Shown piece by piece: positions 17,134-25,370 of a stretch of 64,000 nt of DNA (positions within the stretch are counted from its first letter, which is position 1; each line of letters starts with the position of its first letter). The notes beneath the pieces were generated by a model. The model saw nothing but the letters and a program-made list of their open reading frames with translations. It had not been told where the DNA came from and did not search any database. Source of the DNA: Leuconostoc palmae (GTDB lineage Bacteria; Bacillota; Bacilli; Lactobacillales; Lactobacillaceae); contig NZ_BPKZ01000001.1 of NCBI RefSeq assembly GCF_019656075.1, forward strand, positions 62,001 through 126,000. Direction: 5' to 3'. Position numbers and translations under genes: made by a program.

Positions 17134-17979
17134 ATGAGTAAAAAAACGAATTGGATTATTGGTGGTGTTGCGGTAGTTGTCATTGCAGCAAGTGCCTACT
17201 TTAGCTTTGGCGGTGGACAAACAAAATCCGCTGACAAAACGGTCACAATCGGTGTTATTGCTGGTGACAAAAATGAAGATGAAATTTGGAAATCTGTCGC
17301 TGAAACTGCAAAAGACAAATATGGCATTACTTTGAAAACTAAAAAGTTTACAGATTACCTACAACCAAACAAAGCCCTATCTGCTGGGGATGTCGATTTA
17401 AATGCTTTCCAAAACTATCCTTTCTTAGATAATTGGAACAAACAGTACAAAACAGATATTGTTTCAATCGGTGATACATGGACAACACCATTGCGTATCT
17501 ACTCTGATAAGTATAAAAATGTTTCTGAGCTAAAAGATGGTGATCAGGTCACAATTGCTAATGATCCAACAAACGAAGATCGTGGTCTCCACTTACTAGC
17601 CTCTGCTGGTCTGATCAAACTTAAAGATACTAACAAAGCAACACCAAAAGATGTTACTGATAATCCTAAAAATTTGAAGATTACACCTGTTGATGGTTCT
17701 CAAACCGCTTCATCATTGAAAGATCCCACGGTTGGCGCTGCTGTTGTTAATACAAACTTTGCAAAGTCTGCCAAGTTAGATATTGATTCTGCAATTTATA
17801 TTGAAAGCTTAAATAAGAGTTCTGAACAATACTTTAACTTCATTGCTGCCAACAAAAAGGATAAAGATAAGCAAGTGTACAAAGATGTTGTCAAGTCTTT
17901 ACAAACACAAAAGACAAAAGATTTAGTTAAGAAGTATTATGGCACAGCTGAAATTACAGTATGGGACTATAAAAAGTAA
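17134..17979 (+). CDS. metQ: MetQ-like methionine-binding protein, copy 2
   Basis: 281 aa, tandem paralogue of the preceding gene: IIGGVAVVVIAASAYFSFG anchor helix, VTIGVIAGDKNEDEIWKSVA, then NKALSAGDVDLNAFQNYPF, and a Lys-rich C-terminus ending WDYKK. It too has no cysteine after the hydrophobic helix. Ribosome binding site GGGAGA. Two binding proteins feeding one MetN/MetI pair suggests different ligands, such as D- versus L-methionine or methionine peptides, but the sequence does not say which. Confidence 0.92.
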   Translation: MSKKTNWIIGGVAVVVIAASAYFSFGGGQTKSADKTVTIGVIAGDKNEDEIWKSVAETAKDKYGITLKTKKFTDYLQPNKALSAGDVDLNAFQNYPFLDNWNKQYKTDIVSIGDTWTTPLRIYSDKYKNVSELKDGDQVTIANDPTNEDRGLHLLASAGLIKLKDTNKATPKDVTDNPKNLKITPVDGSQTASSLKDPTVGAAVVNTNFAKSAKLDIDSAIYIESLNKSSEQYFNFIAANKKDKDKQVYKDVVKSLQTQKTKDLVKKYYGTAEITVWDYKK

Positions 17980-18036
17980 CTCACGGTTAAAATCTGCAAT
18001 TTTGATTGCAGGTACATAATTTTACAGGAGAAAAGA

Positions 18037-19380
18037 ATGACCTTACGGCAATATTATTTAGAATTATTAGAAAAACTAATTGCTATTCCTAGTATCTCTG
18101 CTCAAGCAGCAAACTTACCAGAAGCTGCTCAACTCATTGTTAATTCTTTTTCAGAATTAGGCGCTGACATAACCTATGACGACCAATTTTTTGCCCCATT
18201 TATATTAGCTAAATTTGACAGTTCATTGCCAAATGCAAAAACACTCGTTATTTATAATCATTATGATGTTCAACCAGCAGAACCTCTGTCACTTTGGCAT
18301 TCTGATCCTTGGCAGTTATTAAACAAAGACGGTAAACTCTATGGACGTGGTGTCAATGATGATAAAGGTAACTTAACAGCACGACTAACAGCTATCGCAG
18401 AATATTTAGACGAAAACAACCAGCAATTACCAGTTAACATTATTTTTGTGATTGAAGGTGCAGAAGAAAGCGCGTCACAATATTTAGAAAACTACTTGAC
18501 ACAACATGTAATCGACCAAGAGAGTAGCTTAATTATTTGGGAATCAGGTGGTAAAAATGCACAAGAATCATTAGAAATTTTTGGCGGAAATAAAGGTATT
18601 GTCACTTTTGAACTCAGTGTAACTACTGCTGCTAACGACCTACACTCTTCATTAGCAGCAGTAGTTGACTCTGCCCCCATTAGACTATCACGAGCTATCG
18701 CGTCACTTTTTGATCAAAAAGGAAATATCGCTGTACCGTTGTTTGATGAAGATGTCTTATTACCAAATGAACGAGAAAAAAGCCTTGTTGCTAGTCTCCC
18801 AATAACACAAGATGCTCTGATTAAACAACACGACTTAAAAGTGTCTCTCTACTCTGACAGAAATAACACTGATTTTAAGGAAAGTCTTTATTTCAAACCC
18901 ACCATTAATGTGGAAGGTATTATTTCAGGGTATAATGGCTCAGGCGTTAAAACAGTGCTCCCTGCTCAAGCTTCCGCTAAATTAGAAGCACGTCTAGTAC
19001 CTAACATGTCACCAGACAAAACATTACAACTTATAACAGAACATTTAACAAAACAAGGATTTTCTGATATTGTTGTTAAGAAGACTTTAGGATTATCGGG
19101 GTACCGAAGTGACATGTCTGATCCTGAAATTGTGAGAGTCATAGGCACTGTAACAGATTACTATCACAAAGAGCCTAGTGTCTTACCAACTTCACCTGGT
19201 ACCGGCCCAATGGCAATCGTGCAAAATATTTTTCAAGCCCCTGTTGCTAGTTTTGGCGTTGGTTACTCACAAACTAATGATCACGCACCCAATGAAAATA
19301 TTCGTCTGATTGACTATTACCAACATATTGATGTTATCAAAGCATTAATTGACAGCTACAAAACTAAAATTGAGAAGTAA
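18037..19380 (+). CDS. M20 family metallopeptidase (dipeptidase-like)
   Basis: 447 aa, a cytoplasmic zinc aminoacylase/dipeptidase fold. Metal-binding stretches are visible: YNHYDVQP near residue 72, GRGVNDDKGN near 105, EGAEESAS near 140, and a late GVGYSQTNDHAPNEN near 410, with a dimerisation domain in between. The ribosome binding site ACAGGAGAAAAG is strong. It lies inside the Met T-box operon between the binding proteins and the ABC subunits, so I infer that it frees methionine from imported dipeptides or acylated forms. M20 members vary widely in substrate, so the exact one is unknown. Confidence 0.85.
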   Translation: MTLRQYYLELLEKLIAIPSISAQAANLPEAAQLIVNSFSELGADITYDDQFFAPFILAKFDSSLPNAKTLVIYNHYDVQPAEPLSLWHSDPWQLLNKDGKLYGRGVNDDKGNLTARLTAIAEYLDENNQQLPVNIIFVIEGAEESASQYLENYLTQHVIDQESSLIIWESGGKNAQESLEIFGGNKGIVTFELSVTTAANDLHSSLAAVVDSAPIRLSRAIASLFDQKGNIAVPLFDEDVLLPNEREKSLVASLPITQDALIKQHDLKVSLYSDRNNTDFKESLYFKPTINVEGIISGYNGSGVKTVLPAQASAKLEARLVPNMSPDKTLQLITEHLTKQGFSDIVVKKTLGLSGYRSDMSDPEIVRVIGTVTDYYHKEPSVLPTSPGTGPMAIVQNIFQAPVASFGVGYSQTNDHAPNENIRLIDYYQHIDVIKALIDSYKTKIEK

Positions 19381-19398
19381 CAAAGAGGAGTATACTAT

Positions 19399-20484
19399 AT
19401 GACCAATCCAATTATCGCGCTAGATAATATTAATGTGACGTTTCATCAAAAGAAACGCAAAATTCGCGCTGTAAAAAATGTTTCCGTACATATTGAAAAA
19501 GGAGATGTCTATGGTATCGTAGGCTATTCTGGTGCTGGAAAATCAACATTAGTTCGTGTTATTAACCTTCTACAAGAACCTACAAGTGGGTCAGTTGTAG
19601 TCAATAACGAAACTTTTTTTAAAGCTGATTCAGAAAATAGTCCTAAAAATCGTATAGCAACTAAAGATTTACGTAATCGCCGTCGTAAAATTGGTATGAT
19701 TTTTCAACATTTCAATTTACTTAACGAACGTACTGTTACCGAAAATGTTGCATTTGCACTACAACACAGTTCACTATCTCAGGCTCAAAAAGATGCTAAA
19801 GTGAAGGAATTATTAGAATTGGTTGATTTATCAGACCGTGCTGAGCAGTATCCTTCACAACTTTCTGGTGGACAAAAACAACGTGTTGCTATTGCCCGTG
19901 CACTTGCCAATGATCCTGAAATATTAATATCTGATGAAGCAACATCAGCACTGGATCCTAAAACAACAAATCAGATTCTAGCGTTACTTAAAAAATTAAA
20001 CTCTGAATTAGGATTAACTATTGTTTTAATCACACATGAAATGCAAGCTGTTAAAGAAGTCGCTAACAAAGTTGCTGTGATGCAAGATGGCGAAATCATC
20101 GAACGCGGTTCTCTATTGGACATTTTTGCACAACCAAAAGAACAATTAACCAAAGAGTTTATTGAAACTGCTACAAATATTGACAAAGCAATTGAAACTA
20201 TTTCTGCACAATCTTTGGTACAACAACTAAGTGCAAACGAAGTTTTTGTGCGTTTATCTTATGTTGGTGATACTACCGATGAGCCATTAATTGCCAGCTT
20301 ATTTAAAGAATTTAATGTTACGGCTAACATTTTATATGGCAATATTGAAGTATTACAAGGTACTTCAGTTGGTTCGTTACTAGTAATACTTTCAGGTAAT
20401 GCTGAGCAAATTAAATCTGCTAGTGCTTCACTTACATCTCATCATGTTAAAATCGATGTACTCAAAGGAGGTCAAATCTTATGA
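19399..20484 (+). CDS. metN: Methionine ABC transporter ATP-binding protein
   Basis: 361 aa. The ATPase domain has Walker [10 protein letters not shown] (near 42), Q-loop IFQHFN, signature [15 protein letters not shown] and Walker [14 protein letters not shown]. The C-terminal roughly 90 residues form the NIL/ACT-like domain by which MetN senses internal methionine (transinhibition). Ribosome binding site AGAGGAG. It overlaps metI by 4 bp (ATGA), so the two are translationally coupled. The length and domain order are standard for MetN. Confidence 0.95.
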   Translation: MTNPIIALDNINVTFHQKKRKIRAVKNVSVHIEKGDVYGIVGYSGAGKSTLVRVINLLQEPTSGSVVVNNETFFKADSENSPKNRIATKDLRNRRRKIGMIFQHFNLLNERTVTENVAFALQHSSLSQAQKDAKVKELLELVDLSDRAEQYPSQLSGGQKQRVAIARALANDPEILISDEATSALDPKTTNQILALLKKLNSELGLTIVLITHEMQAVKEVANKVAVMQDGEIIERGSLLDIFAQPKEQLTKEFIETATNIDKAIETISAQSLVQQLSANEVFVRLSYVGDTTDEPLIASLFKEFNVTANILYGNIEVLQGTSVGSLLVILSGNAEQIKSASASLTSHHVKIDVLKGGQIL

Positions 20485-21176
20485 ATGAATGGTTCTCTCA
20501 AACATTTCCTAACGTTGTTTACCAAGGTTGGACAGGCGATACAGGCTGGCTAACTGCAATCACACAAACATTATTTATGACGTTTTGGTCAGCTATTTTT
20601 GGCGGCTTATTAGGCCTGATTTTTGGTATTGGTTTAGTTATTACAGCGCCAAATGGTATTGCCCCAAATCGCACAGCATTTTGGCTTTTTGATAAAATAG
20701 TTTCCATTTTCCGTGCTGTGCCATTCATTATTTTACTAGCTGCCATTGCGCCATTTACAAAAATACTTGTCGGGACACAAATCGGTACAACCGCTGCATT
20801 AGTTCCGCTATCTCTTGGTGTTTTTCCTTTTTACGCACGACAAGTTCAAGTCGCACTAGCTGAAGTTGATAGTGGTATCGTTGAAGCTGCCCAAGCTGTT
20901 GGTTCCTCTTTTTGGGATATCGTTTTTGGTGTTTACTTACGTGAAGGTCGTTCTGAAATTATCCGTGTCTCAACTGTCACGCTCATTAGTTTGATTGGTT
21001 TGACTGCAATGGCAGGTGCCATTGGTGCTGGTGGGTTAGGAAACATGGCGATTTCGTATGGCTATAATCGTTTTGCTTCTGACACAACTTGGGTCGCAAC
21101 AATTCTCGTATTAATATTCGTATTAATTGTTCAGCTAGTCGGTGATTTTCTAGCTAAAAAGTTAAGCCATAAATAA
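20481..21176 (+). CDS. metI: Methionine ABC transporter permease
   Basis: 231 aa with five or six membrane helices. The EAAxAxGxxxWxxxxxVxLxE-type coupling loop appears as [19 protein letters not shown] near residue 134. This is the permease that pairs with MetN. The ribosome binding site AAAGGAGGTC lies within the end of metN, and the start ATG overlaps the metN stop. It is the last gene of the T-box operon, closed by a terminator immediately after the stop. Confidence 0.94.
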   Translation: MNEWFSQTFPNVVYQGWTGDTGWLTAITQTLFMTFWSAIFGGLLGLIFGIGLVITAPNGIAPNRTAFWLFDKIVSIFRAVPFIILLAAIAPFTKILVGTQIGTTAALVPLSLGVFPFYARQVQVALAEVDSGIVEAAQAVGSSFWDIVFGVYLREGRSEIIRVSTVTLISLIGLTAMAGAIGAGGLGNMAISYGYNRFASDTTWVATILVLIFVLIVQLVGDFLAKKLSHK

Positions 21177-21205
21177 AAAGCTTTGGTAATATGCCAAAGC
21201 TTTTT
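21175..21205. terminator. Bidirectional terminator
   Basis: Perfect 12-bp stem AAAAAGCTTTGG/CCAAAGCTTTTT with a 7-nt loop between metI and the convergent GntR gene. Confidence 0.9.
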
Positions 21206-21912
21206 TAACGCATTAATTTAAATTCAAATCTATCCCCTACATAAGATGACCGCACATATTCAAAAGGGACATCATTTTGATCAAAAGAGACTTGACGGAC
21301 ATTTAAAATAGCCTCACCACGTTTGATCTGCAATAATTCAGCTAGACGTTCATTTGCTAGACTAGCAGATATTGTTTGTTGTGCACGACCAGGAATAATG
21401 CCTACTTTTTCTAAAGTCAAATAGAGTGATTCAGTTAAGTCAGTTCGTGAAAAACTGCTGACAAGTTTAGCTGGTAAAGTAGCTCGCTCGATTAATATTG
21501 GTTCATTATCCCCTAATCGCAAGCGTTCCATAACCAATACTTCATCATTTTCTGACAAATTAAGTTGTGCCATTTCAGAGTTGGACGGCAAAGTAAACTT
21601 ATAGCTGATCAATTGAGTCGTTGCAACACGACCCGTTTCGGCCATTAATTCTGTGAAACTCGTCATCCCTAAAGCGCTTTCCGACACTTTTTGTTCAGCA
21701 ACATAAGTACCAGAGCCGACTTTACGTTCAAGAATACCTTCGTCAACGAGTGTTTGAATTGCCTGTCTCAAGGTCATTCGTGATACATTAAACGTTTCGG
21801 CTAGATCACGCTCGGCTGGTAACCTTTTATCAGTTTGCCATTCACCCGCTTCAATCCTTGATTTTATTTGGTTATGAATTTGAATATATCTTGGTACAGC
21901 GGACTTTGTCAT
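21205..21912 (-). CDS. GntR/HutC-type regulator, NagR-like
   Basis: 235 aa: an N-terminal GntR winged helix (YIQIHNQIKSRIEAGEW, LPAERDLAETFNVSRMTLRQA, residues 7-70) and a C-terminal UTRA ligand-binding domain (80-235). It follows nagA by 2 bp on the same strand, and an operator of the NagR/YvoA type lies in the nagA promoter. It therefore very probably represses nagA and itself and is released by an amino-sugar phosphate such as GlcNAc-6-P or GlcN-6-P. The ligand is inferred from homologues. Confidence 0.88.
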   Translation of the reverse strand: MTKSAVPRYIQIHNQIKSRIEAGEWQTDKRLPAERDLAETFNVSRMTLRQAIQTLVDEGILERKVGSGTYVAEQKVSESALGMTSFTELMAETGRVATTQLISYKFTLPSNSEMAQLNLSENDEVLVMERLRLGDNEPILIERATLPAKLVSSFSRTDLTESLYLTLEKVGIIPGRAQQTISASLANERLAELLQIKRGEAILNVRQVSFDQNDVPFEYVRSSYVGDRFEFKLMR

Positions 21913-21914
21913 TG

Positions 21915-23057
21915 TTACTCCCTTACAAAGCGTCTTCCCATTGAATAAGTTGACTGCAATTGCATATCTTTTTTATTGAAAATATTAAGATCAGCATCTT
22001 TACCTATGGCAATGTGACCTTTTTGTGTCAGACCAAACTCTAGCGCTTGATTGACTGAGCTCATTTGAACAGCATCTTCAATATTCGCCGAGGTCATCGT
22101 CTGAATATTACGAAAAGCATCATCATAGGACAACACTGAACCAGCTAAGTGTCCATTATCCAAGCGCGCTTGCTTTTCTTTAACTGTTACTTTTTGACCA
22201 CCTAATTCAGAAATACCATCACCTAACCCTTCTGCTCTCATAGAATCGGTAATAAGCTCTAACCGTTGAGATCCCTTCAAACGGAATGCTAACTCAAGCA
22301 TATCCGGCTTAATGTGAAAACCATCAGCGATTAATTCCCCAGTAATTGATGGCTCTATCATACCATGCCCAGTAACACCTGGTTCACGATGATGAAGCGG
22401 ACGTTGTGCATTATATAGATGTGTAATATGTGTTGCTCTAGAATGCAACAGTTGCTCTCGCGTGGCATTAGAATGACCAATAGATGGCACAATATTATGT
22501 GCTAACATAAATGACTCAAACTCTGGTATGCCACCATTTTCTGGCGCATAGGTTACTAATCTAATACGTTCTCCAGACAAAGCATACCATTTTTTTAATA
22601 GATTAGTATCGGGATTAATAATATATTTTTCAGGCTGTGCACCCATAAAAACTTTATTAATAAAAGGTCCTTCTAAATGAATACCCTGAATAACCGGATT
22701 ATACTGTGCAACTTGATTAATTGTGATTAATGCGCGTTCAATGTTTTCTGGTGATTGCGTAATAGTTGTCGGAAAAAGGGAAGTAATACCCTCTGTAACC
22801 ATCAGATTAACCATTTTATTGAGTTTGTCAGGATCACCATCCATTGTATCTAATCCATAACCACCGTGTTTGTGAACATCAATAAATCCAGGTACTACTA
22901 AACGGCCTAAGGCTTCTTCAATAACTTCATCATCTGGCTGTTCAGAAAACGTATCCATGTACCCAACATCTTGAATGACATCTGTAAAACGTACATAAGC
23001 ATTAGCCATATGTTGATAGCCAGTGTATAAATCGATATTTTTCAGTAGTTTTGCCAT
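21915..23057 (-). CDS. nagA: N-acetylglucosamine-6-phosphate deacetylase
   Basis: 380 aa, an amidohydrolase that converts GlcNAc-6-P to GlcN-6-P in amino-sugar and cell-wall recycling. Visible are FIDVHKHGGYGLD (the HxH region, near residue 58), IHLEGPF near 125, SIGHSNAT near 194, HLYNAQRPLHHREPG near 213, and the catalytic LITDSMRAEG near 270. First gene of a two-gene unit with its GntR regulator. nagB is not in this window. Confidence 0.94.
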   Translation of the reverse strand: MAKLLKNIDLYTGYQHMANAYVRFTDVIQDVGYMDTFSEQPDDEVIEEALGRLVVPGFIDVHKHGGYGLDTMDGDPDKLNKMVNLMVTEGITSLFPTTITQSPENIERALITINQVAQYNPVIQGIHLEGPFINKVFMGAQPEKYIINPDTNLLKKWYALSGERIRLVTYAPENGGIPEFESFMLAHNIVPSIGHSNATREQLLHSRATHITHLYNAQRPLHHREPGVTGHGMIEPSITGELIADGFHIKPDMLELAFRLKGSQRLELITDSMRAEGLGDGISELGGQKVTVKEKQARLDNGHLAGSVLSYDDAFRNIQTMTSANIEDAVQMSSVNQALEFGLTQKGHIAIGKDADLNIFNKKDMQLQSTYSMGRRFVRE

Positions 23058-23155
23058 GATTAGTTACGAGGTAGTCTAACTAATTGTCAGTAGCACATTG
23101 TTGCTGACTTATTAAAGACACTTGTATACCTCTCCTCCTTATACATCTACTTACC

Positions 23156-23184
23156 ATTATAATTGGTATAGACCGATTTTGCAA
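23156..23184 (-). promoter_or_regulatory. nagA promoter with a GntR operator in the spacer
   Basis: On the minus strand TTGCAA (23184-23179), exactly 17 bp, TATAAT (23161-23156). The spacer is filled by an imperfect palindrome read on the plus strand as AATTGGTATAGACCGATT (23161-23178), close to the NagR/YvoA site ATTGGTATAGACAACT. Binding here would block RNA polymerase directly. Confidence 0.75.
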
Positions 23185-23192
23185 ATTTAAAA

Positions 23193-23216
23193 ATAAAAAA
23201 CGCCGTAGCGTTTTAG
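23193..23216 (-). terminator. Terminator after pgpA
   Basis: On the minus strand AAAACGC, TACG loop, GCGTTTT, then ATTTTT. It lies between pgpA and the nagA promoter. Confidence 0.8.
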
Positions 23217-23221
23217 CATTG

Positions 23222-23731
23222 TTATATTAATTTACTATCATTTATCCCAGAAGCATACTTATGGGCTACCTTAGAAGCAGCAGCAGCAGCTAATGCACCG
23301 ACAATATCATCTGCAAATGTTGTCACAGCAGCAGTTGCTTTCCCTTTTCTATCTAGTTCACCGACTAACCCTATTTTAAGTTTATCAATATATCCATAAT
23401 TGGTAACACCAATCGTATCATAGGACATTGCAATCGCAGTAGCAAGTGTTTCATCAACTCCAAACAAAGAATCATCATTTGCAACTAAATCTTGTAAGGG
23501 AGATTCAAGTAGTCCTGCTTCTGCAAGTCTATCAAGCTCTAATGCGACCCAAATTTGATGTTGAACAACACGTTTATGCAAAATACTTATAACAGCTTCT
23601 TCAACTTGTATAATCGATAATTCTGGTAGGTAGGCTTTTTCGCTGTCATAAGCAATTTGCGCGATTGCACGAATATCGATATGATGTCGCTTTAACTTTT
23701 CAACTGTATTTTCATAGGTTGCGTATTGCAT
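23222..23731 (-). CDS. pgpA: Phosphatidylglycerophosphatase A family protein (PgpA/YutG)
   Basis: 169 aa, no membrane helix. The C-terminal half matches the PgpA/YutG family: DDSLFGVDETLATAIA near residue 85, GVTNYGYIDKLKIG near 108, and TTFADDIVGALAAAAASK near 137, with an Asp-rich motif typical of these phosphatases. The family makes phosphatidylglycerol from its phosphate, although the soluble YutG branch is less well characterised. The N-terminal 70 residues are helical and poorly conserved. Single gene with its own terminator. Confidence 0.8.
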   Translation of the reverse strand: MQYATYENTVEKLKRHHIDIRAIAQIAYDSEKAYLPELSIIQVEEAVISILHKRVVQHQIWVALELDRLAEAGLLESPLQDLVANDDSLFGVDETLATAIAMSYDTIGVTNYGYIDKLKIGLVGELDRKGKATAAVTTFADDIVGALAAAAASKVAHKYASGINDSKLI

Positions 23732-23840
23732 AGTATCCCCCTTATTATGTCACTAAGTATAACTAAAAAACATTTGTTTATCAAAGCTAATTTTTCAACT
23801 TGCAATCTGCAATGTAACACTGTAAAATATATAGAGTAAT

Positions 23841-23912
23841 TGCCCCTTGGCCAAGCGGTAAGGCGGTGGCTTCTGGTGCCACTATGCGTTGGTTCGAATC
23901 CAACAGGGGCAA
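23841..23912 (+). tRNA. tRNA-Gln (anticodon CTG)
   Basis: Full cloverleaf: acceptor TGCCCCT/AGGGGCA, D arm with AAGCGGTAAG, anticodon stem GTGGC/GCCAC with loop TTCTGGT (anticodon CTG, codon CAG), T arm GTTGG/CCAAC around TTCGAAT, discriminator A. CCA is not encoded. Confidence 0.95.
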
Positions 23913-23917
23913 TTTCT

Positions 23918-23942
23918 AAACAGTCTGTAGACTGTTTTTTTT
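23918..23942 (+). terminator. Terminator after tRNA-Gln
   Basis: AAACAGTC, TGTA loop, GACTGTTT, then more T. Confidence 0.85.
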
Positions 23943-23982
23943 ATACGAAAAATCAATTATAGTGCCACTTGGGGGTTATAAG

Positions 23983-24501
23983 ATGTCAATTAAACTCGAA
24001 CCATTTTCAGAAGCCACTATTAAATATGTATATGAAGTCAAGTATGGGACATCATCTGATAAAGAATGGATGGCTTTTAATGGTCCCTACTTTAATGATC
24101 CAGTACCTAGTTGGTCTCAATTTAACAGTAATCGTTCACATCTTTTCAACGATCACCATCGTTTAATCTGGTCAAATCAAGAAATTGTTGGTGAAGTATC
24201 AGCGTATTAGGTAGATGGTCACTTAGAATACTGGTTGGAGATTGGCATTTTAATTTACCAGAAACACAACTGGGATCAGGGCATTGCTACAATAGCAATC
24301 AAGCAATGGTTATCAGAATTATTTAACCTTCACAAAGACTTACCACATATCGGATTAACGACCTGGTCTGGCAATCAAGGTATGCTTAAAGTTAGTGAAA
24401 AAGCTGGTTTAGTTCATGAAGGTAGTATTCGTCAGGTTCGTTATTGGCAAGGTCAATACTATGATTCTGTTAAGTACGGTATATTACGATCTGAACAATA
24501 A
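23983..24501 (+). pseudogene. GNAT acetyltransferase gene interrupted by TAG
   Basis: One frame encodes a GNAT (RimJ/RimL-like) N-acetyltransferase of about 172 aa, but a TAG at 24208-24210 splits it after EIVGEVSAY. The same frame continues VDGHLEYWLEIGILIY, then the acetyl-CoA loop region WDQGIATIAIKQWL and SGNQGMLKVSEKAG, to a normal C-terminus. Homologues usually have Trp at the stop position, so TGG to TAG is the likely single change. The start ATG 23983 follows a GGGGGTT sequence. Both halves are otherwise undamaged, which implies a recent mutation or readthrough. Confidence 0.85.
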
Positions 24502-24581
24502 TTTAACATTGAGTTTAATAAAAAAATTGCATCTCTCGACAACATGTGTTAAATTTAACCTGTAGTTTAATATTTGACAAT

Positions 24582-24655
24582 CTGGGGTGCCATTTGGCTG
24601 AGATAAAACCCATTGAACCTGATCTGGTTAGTACCAGCGCAGGGAGCATTGCGCT
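24582..24655 (+). promoter_or_regulatory. TPP riboswitch (THI element)
   Basis: Conserved blocks in order: CTGGGGTGCC, GGCTGAGA, AACCC, GAACCTGATCTGGTTAGTAC, CAGCGCAGGGAG. These are the thiamine pyrophosphate aptamer core. A terminator follows, so TPP should switch the thiamine uptake operon off. Confidence 0.96.
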
Positions 24656-24672
24656 TTAATGTGTATTTTAGC

Positions 24673-24710
24673 AAACGCTTGGTTCATAAATAACCGAGCG
24701 TTTTTATTTT
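24673..24710 (+). terminator. Riboswitch-controlled terminator before ykoE
   Basis: AAACGCTTGGTT/AACCGAGCGTTT stem (one G-U pair) with a 7-nt loop, then TTATTTT. Confidence 0.88.
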
Positions 24711-24788
24711 GTCTAAAATACAGATGACTATTGCACTTTGCCAGACATAAAATACAAACTACAAATAATTTTATGGAGGCATATTTAT

Positions 24789-25370
24789 ATGCAAACTGTT
24801 TCAAAATCAAAGCGAACACGCTGGGCGTTACGTGATGTATTACTTCTGGCTTTTGTCGCTGTCTTTATTGGATTTATATTCTGGATACTTGGCCCAGTAT
24901 ATAATATTTTATCAGCAGCACTCACACCATTTGGATTAGCACCATTTGCCAATGATATGATACTAGGTGGTTGGATGATGGCTGCTCCTTTAGCCAGTAT
25001 TTTAATTCGCCAAGCTGGGGCTGGTATTCTTGGTGAAGTGTTTGCTGCAGCAGTAGAAATGTTGATTGGCGGTCAATGGGGTGTTGCTACCCTTTTGTCA
25101 GGCCTTGTTCAAGGTATCGGTTCAGAAGCTGGATTTGCGCTACTAGGTTATAAAGACTGGCATTGGCGTGGTATCTTTGTCTCTGCTTTTACTGGAGCAG
25201 TTATAACCTTTGTTTGGTCTTTATTCCGTGATGGTTATGCATCATATCATATTGGATTACTGATCGGGCTATTTTTAACTCGTTTTGTCTCTCTATTATT
25301 TTTTGGTGGTGTACTAGTTATTGCTATTCAAAAACTAATCGAAAAATCTGGTGTGCTAAAACGTGGCTAA
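24789..25370 (+). CDS. ykoE: ECF-type thiamin/HMP transporter substrate component
   Basis: 193 aa with five or six hydrophobic helices, matching the YkoE family: LRDVLLLAFVAVFIGFIFW near the N-terminus, the GILGEVFAAAVEMLIGGQWG segment near residue 80, and YKDWHWRGIF near 120. It binds thiamin or its pyrimidine precursor for uptake. The start ATG 24789 has GGAGG 9 nt upstream. It lies directly downstream of the TPP riboswitch and overlaps ykoD by 8 bp. Confidence 0.93.
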   Translation: MQTVSKSKRTRWALRDVLLLAFVAVFIGFIFWILGPVYNILSAALTPFGLAPFANDMILGGWMMAAPLASILIRQAGAGILGEVFAAAVEMLIGGQWGVATLLSGLVQGIGSEAGFALLGYKDWHWRGIFVSAFTGAVITFVWSLFRDGYASYHIGLLIGLFLTRFVSLLFFGGVLVIAIQKLIEKSGVLKRG

